A DNA stretch of 64,000 nucleotides, taken from Gracilariopsis chorda (lineage: Eukaryota; Rhodophyta; Florideophyceae; Gracilariales; Gracilariaceae). The stretch spans positions 62,001 through 126,000 of the forward strand of contig NBIV01000095.1 of NCBI GenBank assembly GCA_003194525.1, in the 5' to 3' direction. Shown piece after piece: positions 31,450-43,289 of this stretch. The position numbers and the translations under genes are program-made. The notes beneath the pieces were generated by a model. The model did no database searches and had not been told where the DNA came from. It saw only the letters and a program-made list of their open reading frames with translations. Each line of letters opens with the position of its first letter. The stretch's first letter is position 1.

Positions 31450-33467
31450 ACCGCCAAGCCCCGCTTGTACCACATATGACATGTGGTTGAGTTGTACGAC
31501 TTGTGCTTGAACACGTCTGCATCTGTGCCCGCTGGCGGCCCCCGGGAGGTCGTGCCTTCAAGATTGGCACCACGAGCTTAATCCTATCCTTGAGCTAGTT
31601 CAATCAAACTTGATCCAAATCAGACAATCCGATCATGATTATCACGTATGGATCGGAAATATGCTTTGCATCAATAACCCGGTTTTATTACAGTAGCTGA
31701 CAGTGTCTGGGTTGCATACCCAAGGGCATATCGCCGATTTTTTCATGAATTATCATTATTGCGGTCATTTTTGGAGAAAGTGCATGAAAAATCAGACAAT
31801 AATGAACTTACAGGTTTTGATGTAGAAAGGGCCTTAAGGCCGTTCTTTGGCTTTATTTTCGCGGAAACATTAAACGCAAAATTTGACGACGCCCAGTAAA
31901 CGGCAAGTACGTTACAAAACGTATTTGCTAAATTCCGGTTCCGTCTGCAGCCCACAAATATCCGTAGTCATGTGAACATCACTTAACCTCACCTGCATAC
32001 CTTTACATGTTTAGTGACCTCCTCGCAATTAAATATTTACAAGAAGATGGAAAAAAGCGCAGTTTATGCCGTATGCTCCAACAAGTCATAAACCCAGACG
32101 CAACAAAACTGTTCTCTAAATTTGAAAAGAATATTTACTATCAAACAGAATGCAATAGAATTAGACACAATACAAGCCCCCAGGACATTTAAGAACACTA
32201 AATGCTTGATAAGAGCCGTTTCTGTCGATGATCAAAAATGCAAGGCAATCCTTAAAGAGTTAATAATAATAGGCACACAGAAGTCTCTTCTATCAACAAA
32301 AGACCTTTTCCTAGCACAAAACTAGGTGCATAGATCAATAAATATACATAAAAAATAGAATACAGAGTACTAACCAGCTTATGTCTAAGAAAAACTAGAA
32401 TGGGACGCGGTAACTTGCCTGAAATACGGCGAAAATTGTATGCACAGAAATGGAGATGCAGGAATTTAATTCTTCAGAGGATAAGTACGAGTTATTACAG
32501 ACGAAGTTGTAGCTGTGGATTTTTCTACTGATATGTCTAAGAAACATGGTATAACTCAGAATGGTTGCCAAATTTTGGAGTAGTACAGTATTGTAGTTTA
32601 TTTTATGTACTTTAAAACGTTCGAATGACAGCTACAGAGGTATTTTAAGTTCTTTAGAGTTAGATATTGAGCAATTATTAAATTTATGATTTTTTGGCTC
32701 ATCTAAAATACTGTGGCACGGCTTGGCCGAATTCCTCGTCACGATGGACTCTGCATGTGTCACAAAGTTGTACTAATGTGGTGGATAGGGTCTCACTATG
32801 TATTTATGTATTTATTTGGTTATTAAAGTGAGGTAGTTACTGTAGATAGTGCACCGGCTAATTGCAGACGCGCCAGCAAACCTTTCTTAACAAGAAACCC
32901 CAATCTGGGGAATTGGCTCTAGACCTGACCGCCTTCGCGTGTTCTCGACTTCTCCTTGGAGAGAAGCATCGTAGCATGTGGAAAGTGTAACCCCCTTGCT
33001 TATCTAAAGAACCCCCGTATTCGGAGTTTTATTCCATCTTTCTTGGTATTCGCTTTGTATGAGGTTTATTTACCGGCACTGCCGTTAGTCGTCGTCCCGA
33101 CAGTCGTGATTCAACTCCCTCTTATTTTCCCATTTACAGGGTGGCTTTCTCGCTACCCGCAGCTTGTGTTCGCGCATTCCACTAACGTGGAAACCTCACC
33201 TCTCTAGAGGTCGCCCACCCTTACACATCGCTCCTGCAGATACCCGATTTTTGCCTCACCTTCCCTGCACAAGTGGCGACCCTCCCTGCGCAAGTCGTGA
33301 CGGGTGGCCTCGGCCTTACAATCCGACATAGCCATGCCACTCCTGGGAGGGCTCAATCCAACTAGGCTTACCTCTAACGAGAAAAGAACCCGAACATTTT
33401 TCGGTGCACTCACGCTTCCGGGCATTGCACTACAACAAGACAGAAATTGATTCCACGCATGTGAAGA
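31450..33467. other. AT-rich gene-free stretch
   Basis: Short frames on both strands lack any domain. 32,300-32,850 is very AT rich with repeated TATGTATTTA-like words. Nothing further seen. Confidence 0.4.
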
Positions 33468-34174
33468 ATGCAACCGGATCGGCAACAAGATGACCAATGG
33501 TTCTTTACAAGTGCACCGCTTTTCAGTGATGAAATGTTCACAACAAAGACAAAACCCGTTATCTCAAGAGACTTTACGCTGGATGATATCATTGTAGTTG
33601 ACCCAGAAATTTTTCCGCATATTCAGGATGGTGAAGTATTGAATCGAACGTTTGGGGAGTCACAAGTGTTCACGGAACCAGTGTTTATCGTTTTGAAGCT
33701 TCAGGACAAGGATATTCCGATGCCTTTGCGTACTTTGCTGAATGCAAATCATATACTATGTACGCATACTGTAATTTGCAATTGAAACCTATTCTGCAAC
33801 CAATGGCTACTCGTGTTCGGAGCGCAGATATGCAAAGAGAAGAGAGCGCGGGTGAAGATGTGTTTTCGTATGGGTACTGTGAACGTCCAGTTTTGCACCA
33901 TTCTCAAAAACGACGTAAGGAAGATTCCTGGGAGATTAACATCGTTGCAGTGGAAATTCTTATATCCGCTCTTTGTTCTAACGAGTAAAACGTAGACGAC
34001 GATTGTAAGCGGTCCGGAAAGAAGAAACGCTCGTTTGAGGAAATGGATGCGGCATCACAGGTTACTAGATCAACTTTGCTGGCGTTGAGTGCAGCGGAGG
34101 AGATGCATGAAAAAGCAAATACAGAAGAAGAAAGGAAACTTCTGCAGGGAATCCTAGACAAACTTCTAATTTAG
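33468..34174 (+). pseudogene. Unidentified broken ORF with helical C-terminus
   Basis: Frame 33,468-33,785 (acidic, FTLDDIIVVDPEIFPHI) is followed after a frameshift by 33,758-33,988, which continues in the same frame past TAA (33,986-33,988) to TAG at 34,172. The read-through part has a basic patch (KRSGKKKRS) and a final Glu/Lys-rich helix (AAEEMHEKANTEEERKLLQ). Such an end occurs in transposon-encoded Myb-like partner proteins, but no Myb motif is seen. Function unknown. Confidence 0.3.
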
Positions 34175-34545
34175 CTTGCACAGGCAGAGGCTGCCATGTC
34201 ACCTTTACCTTGAGCAGCTTTGCGGTTTATACACAACGCCTGAGATGATTGCAATGCTTGCAATAAGTATTGATCCTGCACGTTTATTCATCTCCAACAT
34301 CATTGCACAACAGTGGCAAAGATTGGCCAATCGAACAGACTGCAACTGATTTTGACGATATCGGGCCATCACCATCATATCCACGTCGGCGAAGGAAAGC
34401 TACAACTGCAATTGATAACCGCAGGCGGGTTCTTGTTGTTGTTCACTATGGGCCCTCAATGCTTAATTACTGAATTGTGGGTAGAAGTATCGTCTAAAGA
34501 TGCTGCTCTTTCCGCAGGAAACCAAGGAACTTGCTTGGCCACTGC
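34175..34545. other. No gene identified
   Basis: Overlapping frames without features between the broken ORF and the LINE remnant. Confidence 0.4.
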
Positions 34546-35240
34546 CTAATTATTTTTTTTGACCGACTTTCCCCTTCTCACTCGCTGACTAGGAAGATGA
34601 TCTCTTCTAGTCCGGTTGATCAACTGGCATCGCAGCACGTAATGTTCCACGGTTTTCTTCGTTCTTCTTGAGCATTCACACCTTACTGTTCGTTCGGTGA
34701 GAAATGATGCAACAGGATGAAACGTTGAAACATGACCTGTATAGAACTGAGCTAACATCACCTCTGCTTTCCTAGCTTCAATGTCTGTTTTCAGGAAGTC
34801 AGGTTTCTCTGTGAGCAAGGTCGGACGATGTGGGTTGTTCACTAACCGTGCTTTGACGTCAAGTATGTCGATCGGCACGGTTATTTGTGATCTCAATGGT
34901 AGTTCCAGACCCGTTCCGGCCAGTTTGTCAACGCGTTCGTTCTTCTCAATATCCATATGTGCTGGGAACCACGCGATGTGCACTGCGTGTCGTTCAAAGA
35001 CCCACTTAGTAGCAACGATAGACGTTGAACTGTTTTACACTGCCTTTGAACCGATGTTTGAAGCGCTGTCATCAGGCTTTGCGAGTCTTTGAAGATTCGT
35101 AATGTACCTGAAATTCTGTAGCGGGCCGTCCACAAGGCGGCCTCCATTGTGTGTACCTCTGCGATTTAAGAACAGACTCCTACACCTGCTGCGATAACGC
35201 CCTTTTTCCGGTTGGTTCTGTGATGCTCTGCACCAGATCT
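34546..35240 (-). pseudogene. Non-LTR retrotransposon RNase H and zinc-knuckle tail
   Basis: Minus strand. An upstream frame has KGVIAAGVGVC-stop then EAALWTARYRISGT and KDSQSLMTALQ, the RNase H core with its catalytic Glu and Asp. A frameshift near 34,980 leads to HIAWFPAHMDIEKNERVDKLA, the WxPxHxxxxxNExxDxLA motif ending the domain. Next comes CECSRRTKKTVEHYVLRC, the C-terminal CCHC common in Jockey/I-type LINEs. The reverse transcriptase was not recognised upstream, though frames to about 35,570 may belong to it. One nonsense and one frameshift show it is dead; likely 5' truncated. Confidence 0.7.
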
Positions 35241-37497
35241 CAAATGCACTTGCCCCAACGTTTTCAATGTTGAGGAATCAGGCTGGTAGCGTGGGTGGGT
35301 TAACTTCGTCTATAGAGCTGTCACATGTATTCCAGTGGAAAGGATACTGACGCTCCGACTTAGTGCCTGAGGAGCGCTTATTTCTTGTATAGCAAAGGCG
35401 TTGCGATAAATTCAAGAACGAGCAGAATTCTATAGAGGCTGATTTGTTTAATGAGCTGTGACGTTCTCTGTGGAACACAAGGACGACAAAAGGATCCAAA
35501 GCATGCAGCAGAACAGCTCAGCAATAAGTTACATAAGAGGTGTCGGAGCTGGCGCAAGGAGACCATTCGAGATATAGAAGTCCGTGACGTATGGCATCGT
35601 CTAAGAGCGTTTTCATGTCAATTTCGATGAGTAAAACGCCCTATTCATCCCCCGTTGAGAGAGGGTTACTAGGAAATGGTAAGCGCACAAGGCAGCGACT
35701 TCCCTTAAGTTTGGGCATCACGGACCTGTCCATCACGTCTGACGGTTTTTGGTGGGCATAGCAGTAAGGGAAAAGCTAACGCAGATCTGGAAAAGCAAGC
35801 ATGGGGAAGTCTTACAGACACTGGAAAAATTGATGCCCGTTTCTACCCACATTCACATCAGAGCGATTTGTTTTGCTCAGCATTATCCGGTTTGAGGTTC
35901 TCAGCGGGAACTAACCCCAGGCGAGGGGGATGGATTTCGGCATGTCGGAAATCAAGTACATCCCAGATAGCGCGCTGTTCACCAATTACGAAGATCAAGG
36001 ACCCTGTGATGACCTCACAGCAATGTGTGTGAATAATAAAGGGTCACTACTGCTAGCAACTCTGCAGAAAGCCATGTTTCTTGGTTTGCTTTGGATGGAC
36101 TTGCGGTTTGAAATATATAGAGCACAAAAGCACGAGTAAACGTTTTCAAAGCTTCGACGCCACCTCATATTTTCCAGGTCACCGGAATACACTTTTTAAA
36201 TTCCGGTAAGTATATTCTTGCAGACTCTGCTGACTATACTGTTTCGATCTGAAAGACGAGGCAATCGATGAGTTGACGAACATGTGCGAGTCTTTTGTTT
36301 TGGGTACTCACCGAGCTATTTCCTCACGATTTGGAAGACCAGACAATGGACGCGTTGGCGAAGATGCGCGAGTGCTTTCTTTGGGTCAATGACCGTGCTG
36401 GTTTCTCTTTTTGCACTACTCATGGCCAAAGATCAACACCTGAATGAGCTGATAAGAAATCGACGCGCTCAAATTGCACTATGCATGGAGCCAAATATTT
36501 CCAAAGTTCTAGAAGTTGTCAGGCCATTTATATGAGAACAATGCAGATCTCTATATACCAATTTCTCAAAACTTCAGAAGACATCACATTTATACCTGAG
36601 AGGTACGTCAAGGCGAATAACAGCTATGCTATTGATTATGCTACGGATACTACAAAGATATATTTTTGTGCGTTCAAATGAAAAAGGCGAGGTAGCCAAC
36701 CTCGTGCCTCAATAGTTAAGCAATGATTTCCATAAGGCAATACTCTCATCAACTGAGGCCATTTCTGAGGGATCTGAACAATAGCGGTTAACTGTATCCT
36801 ATGTGGCGACCATTTCGAAAGATGATGAATTTGGACGACAATCCGCAGAAATGGTTATGAGGGATGCCTCTGTTGCAGTGTCGCTCTTGGATAAGTGCCG
36901 TCTCACAGAGTTTAGAAATGAAGCGTGTACGGGACCAACTGTGCCAGACAACAAAGAACGAGAATAAGAGGTTTGAGAAACCTTCGTAGAAGACTTCGAA
37001 CAACACCTTGAGGACTAGTCTGCAAACGGATTTGGAGTACCCCAGTCTACTGATGATTTTCCAGTTATGAGTTTTTCTGTCGACAAGAACAGTTTCTAAG
37101 GTTCTTGACGGGAGCAGCAGCATATAGAGCTAGTGGAGTATCACGTTACTGAAGGAACGTCAGTATCACAACATGGAAACCCGACGTCTGTTACCAGAAG
37201 CGCAACAATACGTAAAGTGAAAGCGCAGAATCACTTCTACGAACACTGCGCGGAGTATACAGAGAGAAAACAAAGTTTGCCCTCATTGCAATTTCAGGAA
37301 GTTCCGAAGAGCTCCGGCTCGTTACGTTCGAAAACCGGGTACTTAACTATCATCACGCGCCAGGGAGTGTGCGAAACTTTTGTGCATTCTTTGCTTACAT
37401 ATGCCTGCTAGTCGAGCAACTGCATATATTGGAAACGATCTATATGGTGGGGACCAATTCCTCCACGAACATTCTTGGAACAATATGTTTTTTTTTG
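35241..37497. other. No gene; small imperfect duplication inside
   Basis: Several frames on both strands but none recognisable. A duplicated segment begins at 36,255 and 36,337 (both reading GACnAGnCAATnGA..G.GTTGnCGAAnATGnGCGAGT), with an offset of 82 bp. In translation the two copies give DEAIDELTNMCESF and DQTMDALAKMRECF in different frames. Confidence 0.4.
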
Positions 37498-37700
37498 TGT
37501 AACAAAGTGATGGTAAATGAAGTCTGACCTTCTCCAAATGAAGGAGAAGGTCAGCTGACGCTCATTTTATACAGGTCTTGTGCAGTCTAGAGACTTCTAT
37601 GACTAAGCTACAAGCTAGCTACTGTCTGTGAACATGACAGCTACAAGCCGATCACGGTGCTCAGGCGTGACTTGGCTTGTAGGCTGTCTTCTGTGTTACA
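37498..37700 (-). repeat. 3' LTR of gypsy element 1
   Basis: TGTAACA...TGTTACA ends. Contains a perfect 12-bp stem with 7-nt loop (CTGACCTTCTCC at 37,524-37,535; GGAGAAGGTCAG at 37,543-37,554). Confidence 0.9.
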
Positions 37701-37721
37701 CTCACTACTCCCTTGAATGGG

Positions 37722-39298
37722 CTACTGTCCCAGTAGGCTTCTGGTATAGTTGAAGTCCATCACAGCAGCTTCACAGTTTTTCAAAGCTTTAGTGGGCAAC
37801 CAAACGGCATTATCTGCAGAATCGTTTGGAAAACGAACCAAGTAATAGACGCGGCGTTGAAACTTGCGGTTCTGAAGGATTTCAGCGACTTCTTGTTCGA
37901 CCTCGCCGTCGTTATTGACAACAATATCCAGAGTTCTTGCAGAACCTGCGTGATATGGCTTCAATTTAGAAACATTTACGACGTCATGCGCTTTCTTCAT
38001 AGTAGGCGGTAGTTCAATGCGGTACGTGACAGCACCAAGAACCTGTACGATTCGGAAGGGACCAATAAACCGAGGCTGCCACTTTTTCGGTAGATCTGCG
38101 CGTCTTGCCAAAAAAAGCGAATTGGCTTCAAGCAACACCAGATCGTTCTTTTCGAATACCACGTCTTGTCTGCGCATGTCAGCATAATACTTCTGTCTGG
38201 CGCTAGAATCGGCAAGATGATGGCGCGCTAATGCTCGTAGAGCATCGCGACGGTCAACCAAGTCGTTGGCTTCCTGTGATCGAACGGTGCAGTGTTCAAG
38301 CTGGTGATTGAAGGGCGTGTGCGGAATAAAACGAAGCTCAACCTCAAATGGGGCGCGCTTCGTTGACCCATGTCTGGAGGCGTTGTACTCAAACTGGATG
38401 GTTGGAAGCGATAAATCCCATGTCCTGGGGTCCTTCTGCACGATCGTGCGCAGCATGGATGAAACTGTTCTTTTCATATTTTCCGACTGGCCATCCGTCT
38501 GCGAGTGGTTCGTAAAGGAAACGTTGCAGCGAACGTTAAGCAGCTCAACTAGAGTTTTCCAGAAGTTTGAGGTGACCTTCGAATCGCGATCACTGACCAT
38601 GGTATGCGGCATACCATGTAACGCAAAGAGGTGGGTGTCGAACAAGTGCATAGTATCGCGAGCAGTTGCTGTCTTCGTGGTTGGGATGAATAGTCCTTGC
38701 TTCGATAGTTCGTCGAAAATAACGAGAATAGCATCATGTCAGCGGTCTGACGTAGGGATCTCGGTAAGAAAGTCAAAGGTTACGATTTTCCAACAACGAT
38801 TGGGGATTGATAGGGGCTGTAACAGTCCCTGTGGTGGGCGATTAGACGGCTTGTTGGACTGACATTCTCGACAAGAACGAACGTACTTGAGAACTTGTTC
38901 GTACATGTTTGGCCAGAACACGTATCGATAGGCGGCAAGTACGTCTTGTCAGCGCCGAGATGACCAACGCCATGGAAATATTTCATAAGTGTAGTACGGA
39001 CGGTGGGCGTTGGGATATACAATGGGAGGGAGCCAGTTCCAATCCAGTACAGCGTATCCTTAGAAATCTTATAATTGCGTAAGTGACGTCGGATGATGGC
39101 GCACGGTTGTTGTGATGGATGGTGCAGCGCGTGAAGCATTTCTGTAGCAAAAGAATCATCCGCGTATGCGGCACGCACTAAAGTCATGAAGTTTGGAATG
39201 TGGGCTTCGAGAGAGCATAATTGGGGAACATGATCGGGTCTACTGCTGAGAGCGTCTGGAACAACATTCAAATGTCCGGCGAGATGTTCGATGTCCAA
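37722..39298 (-). pseudogene. Gypsy element 1 integrase with chromodomain
   Basis: The integrase portion of pol. The HHCC region contains HFHGVGHLGADKTY-type sequence and, after a frameshift near 38,940, SCRECQSNK. The catalytic core has TFDFLTEIP (first Asp), VSDRDSKVTSNFW (second Asp) and DGQSENMKR (Glu). A TGA lies near 38,740 where GYDAILV is expected (R-stop-HDAILV). After the core comes an integrase C-terminal fold (KKWQPRFIGPFRIVQVLG) and a terminal chromodomain (VAEILQNRKF, YYLVRFPN, AVWLPTKALKNC). The chromodomain would target insertion to particular chromatin. Confidence 0.85.
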
Positions 39299-41069
39299 CG
39301 AATATTCCTGGATTTCATCCAGCCAACGACATTGGCGGCCAGTGAGCTTCGGTTTCGTTGTAAGTATCGAATCAGATCATGGTCAGTGCGTAGTTTAAAG
39401 TGGCGACCACGAAGGTAGGGCGCCCATGTACGTAGAGCAATCATAACAGCGAGTATTTCTTGATCTCCCATGTCCCAACGAGATTCGGTCTCGGAGAGAC
39501 GGTGGGCAAGAGAAGCGATTGAGCTCTCATCCTGTGACAGCGTGGAGCCAACTTCGTATTTTGACGCGTCAGTAGTGAGCACCAGCGTTCTGTCGGGCGA
39601 GATATGTGTCAGAACGGGGGCAGTAGTTACAGCAGCCTTGATGGACTGGAATGCTGAATCCTGAGAAGCTGTCCATTTGAATACCCTAGACCGAAGAAGG
39701 TCTGTAAATGGTTGGAGGAAATGAGCGTAATCCTTCACAAAGCGACGGTAAAATTTCGTGAGGCCCACAAACTGCTGGATACGACGAATATTTGTCGGAG
39801 TGGGCCATTCGTTGATGGCAGCGGTTAGTTTCCCTTGCGTAGAAACGCCTTCATCCGAAACATGGAAGTCTAAGAAGTCTACTTCTTTCACACCAAAATC
39901 ACACTTGCTGAGCTTGGCGTAGAATTTGTGCTTTCGTAACACAGTGAATAATCTTCGTAGATGCTCTTTGTGTTCAGATTTCGACTTACTGTATACTAAT
40001 ATCTCGTCTATATACAGCACCACACATTCTCCGTTTAGTTCTTTCAATGCCGAGGCGATCAGGTAAGAGAAGGCGGCTGGAGCGTTCGTGAGACCGAAGC
40101 ATAAAACCTTCCATTCGAAAGAACTAAACCGCGTCCGTATTGCGGTTTTGTGACAGTCTTCGTCACGAATTCGCATCTGGTGGTATGCTCCCACCAATTC
40201 TATCTTGGAGAAGATCTGGGCACCAGCTACCTGGTCGAGGGCCTCCTCAATGAGTGGCAGCGGTGTTGAATCAGGTATGGTAGTGCGGTTCAAGGCGCAG
40301 TAGTCGCATACCATTCGTAGCTGACCGCTCTTCTTTCTCACAAAAAACACAAGTGCACCGAAGGGAGACGAGGAGGGCCGAATGAGTCCTTTGCGTAGAA
40401 TCTCATCCAAGGTAATTCGAAGCAGTTGAGTTCCTCATTTGATAGACGAATCACCGGACGGACAGGGGGCGGCTCGTTTTGTTTGAGGTTGATCTCGAAG
40501 TCATGTTCATGGCGTGGCCGAAGCTCGTACGGAAGCTCCTCCCTGAAGATGTCTTTGAATTCATCAATAACTGCGGCGAGTTCCCGGTGACAGTCCAATG
40601 TGGTTGAAGGCTGTATCTGGAGAGCAAAAAGTTCACACGCTCGTTGTTTGACGAGCTTGTGCATCTGTTTGAACCTAATCGTCTTGATGACGGGCGGCTT
40701 CGAGCGGAGAGACACCACATTACTTTGACGGGGAAACAAAGTGGCTTTCGAACCATTTGCGCGCACGATGGTCCTCGTATGCGTCTTCCAGTGTACATGC
40801 AGGTTTAGCTTGCTGAGCCATTCACGCCCGACGGTTATGAGATGAACATCGTCATGCTCCTGGTTCATATCAATGACGTATACGGATAATGAGGCTTTGG
40901 TTTCATGAAGATTGACTTGTGCGGAAGCTTCGTACAACACGGTCACCATACTGTGGTCACCAATCTGGGCTTGTGTGCATTTGGAAGGTTTCAAAATCAG
41001 GTTGCAGCGCTTGGCGGCCTCCGGGGACATGAACGCAGGCAAAGCACAAGGATCAAGATGGAATGCCAC
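39268..41069 (-). pseudogene. Gypsy element 1 protease, RT and RNase H
   Basis: Two overlapping frames. The first (41,069 to 40,338) is the protease to RT junction; the position of the D-S/T-G protease triad reads LDPCA before MSPEAAK, so the active site is altered. The second (40,410 to 39,268) is RT plus RNase H: RPSSSPFGALVFFVRKK, FSKIELVGAYHQMRI, VLYIDEILVYSKS, LTTDASKYEVG and LRTDHDLIRY. In RT the first catalytic Asp (usual KID) is Glu and the YIDD motif is YIDE. Both changes hit metal-binding residues. A frameshift separates the pieces. Confidence 0.88.
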
Positions 41070-41188
41070 CTCGATACCGTTAATGTAAGCATGGTAGAAG
41101 AGATCCTTGGCATAGTTTGCATTGGCCGCCGAAATCTGCGGGATACGGGTCTCAAGATCTGGAAGAGCCGCTCTTGGATGCGGCGTGG

Positions 41189-42448
41189 CTAGTTTTTTGT
41201 CTTTTCCTTCAGTAGTCGCTGCTTAGAAGCAGTGGCGACAGTAAGACGGCAAGGATGTTTGGAGTTGCTGTACGGCTTGATGCCACACTTCATACATCGT
41301 TCATGGCTTCGATAGCTATCGAGCTCCAAGTTGTTTTGGAAATCCGCTGGCCCCCACGTCTCGGCATTGGGATCCTTGTTGATTGCAGTGGCAATCAGAA
41401 ACTTCGAACGTAGGTTGCGGTTGGATCGTTGACGGCCCGTTTCCTCGCTGCTAGAGCCTTGCGTTTGCGAAGAGTGTCCCAACTTTGGCGTGTCATCCCA
41501 TTGTTCCGATATGTATACAGTACGGACGAAGTTGAAGACCTCCGACATGGAAGGAGGTTGACCAGACGGATATCTTTCGGACAACTTCTTCCGGAAGAGC
41601 GTTGGAAGACTCAGCTGGAAATACTGGAATGCCTTGCTGAGAGGTGTCGTGCATATGTCCGTATGGTTTCGAAATGTTGCGATATGGGTCTCAAGAGGAC
41701 CATTCATGCGCAATTCGATCAGTGACAGGCGAGCATTTCCGTGTTCATTGGCTGCGACGAATTCCCGGATCATTGCTTCTTGTAATTGTTAGAGAGAAAG
41801 GAAGTGCTGTCGAGATGAAGTTATGCGATTGTACCACAAATAGGCTGCGTCACGTAATAAACAGACGGTGACATCAACTTCTTCTTTTGCGGTAAGCCCA
41901 CAGTAGAGGTTTGTAACTTTTCAGATACTTGAAATGAAAGATCTAACTTTAGTTGACGTTTTCTCATGTTCTTTTTCAGAATACAGAAGAAAGTTGGATG
42001 ACTTCAGCACTTGGAGCGGCATTTTTTGCGGCTTGGACCCTGTGTGCGGAGGATTAGGTTGAACATCATCCATCATGGCAGAAGTCTCAGGCAGCGGCGC
42101 GACACCTTCTCTGGATTACACCTGTCGTGGCTCGAGTATTGTGCGATCATGTGATTTCAAAGCCGACAGTTGTCGGGTGGGGGCGTCGATTGCAATTTGT
42201 TGTCTCTCCAGCATTTGGAGAAGAACGGCCATGGAAAGCTAACCTGCGTCCTGCGTCAGTGATTGTGTATGCACGTACTGATGTTCTGGTTGTGATGGCA
42301 ACTGTTCTTCGGGTGTGAGGCGTGTGGTACGATCCGGCAAGATGGCCTTGTTTGCAGGCTTAGCGACATTCGTTGTCGATTATGAGGCCGGCGGCAGTGA
42401 TGATGGTCTCGGGGGCATGGCCTTAGCCGCTCGGGAGCGGGTCTTCAT
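41189..42448 (-). pseudogene. Gypsy element 1 gag
   Basis: Reading from an ATG at 42,448 (MKTRSRAAKAM), one frame carries the gag N-terminus with in-frame stops near 42,380, 42,240 and 42,118 and more towards 41,790, then continues from 41,773 to 41,189. It includes LYWYNRIT-like capsid sequence upstream of REFVAANEHGNARLSL, and ends with a knuckle, CMKCGIKPYSNSKHPC. The order matches a Ty3/gypsy gag directly behind the primer-binding site. Confidence 0.75.
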
Positions 42449-42524
42449 CAGATGCTCTGATCTTCGAGTTGGCGTTACTGGGGCCGTTCTCCCGCGGTGG
42501 GAACGGCGAAAACATGCTACCAAG

Positions 42525-42728
42525 TGTAACAAATTGATAGTGAATGAAGTCTGACCTTCTCCAAATGAAGGGGAAGGTCAGCTGACGCTCATTTTATACC
42601 GGTCTTGTAGCATTCTAGAGACTTCTATGACTACGCTACAAGCTTGCTACTGTCTGTGAACATAACAGCTACAAGCCAATCACGGTGTTCAGGCGTGACT
42701 TGGCCTGTAGGTTGTCTTCTGTTTTCCA
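42525..42728 (-). repeat. 5' LTR of gypsy element 1
   Basis: Same family as 37,498-37,700. The hairpin is kept with one mismatch (GGGGAAGGTCAG). The outer end is worn (TTTTCCA instead of TGTTACA). Confidence 0.9.
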
Positions 42729-43289
42729 GTTTGCACTCTTTTTTCTTGTGATATGTAAGAATGATACGGATACGACTATGATTCTGGGGAAAGGAAATGC
42801 GCTACATCCTCGGCCAGTTATGCTCGAACTTGTATTAAGGATTAGATTATAGGAAAGGTGTTCTTCAATATGAAGTTTAAAACGTACATCATACAGCCTG
42901 GCAGATCAGTTCCTACACTTGTACATTTGCCAGGCGCCGATATTCCGTAACAAAGCTTTGGTTTTCTTCGTTGAAAGCTCGGCAGCGTCTCTAGCCAAAA
43001 TATGGTTTCATGATGACTTTTCGTTCTTGGGCAATACACAATAGCAGTGAGTAACTCTCTGCGGAGAGCCGTTCGTTTCATATTGCGAGACTAGGAGTGA
43101 AGCTTTCAGTAGCGTTCAGTTGTTTCCGATGGTCTCCGAACACTACTTTTGATGTTAATCGAAAGACTGAACTTTGGAAAGCATATATCTTCTTCATTCC
43201 AGTGCTTTGGGCGTTTTTGACTTGGGCCTTTACGTCGTACACACACCCTTTTGGCTAGATATAGAGAGCACTGGGTGATCATTCGCTGT
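42729..43289. other. No gene identified
   Basis: A minus frame of 79 codons (43,081-42,842) has no features. This stretch lies downstream of the TM9SF-like gene. Confidence 0.4.

Larger units (their letters stand above)
37498..42728 (-). mobile_element. Ty3/gypsy-type LTR retrotransposon 1, complete but mutated
   Basis: Two LTRs of 203 and 204 bp (37,498-37,700 and 42,525-42,728) bound gag and pol reading on the minus strand. The LTRs start TGTAACA; the left ends TGTTACA while the right end is changed to TTTTCCA. They differ at roughly 18 positions by eye, about 91% identity. Just inside the 5' LTR the minus strand reads TGGTAGCATG, which fits a primer-binding site for initiator Met tRNA (TGGTAGCA). 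Next to the 3' LTR is a purine-rich AAGGGAGTAGTGAG tract. Outer flanks TTTTG and GTTTG may be a worn 5-bp target duplication. Several stops and frameshifts make it non-autonomous. Confidence 0.9.
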
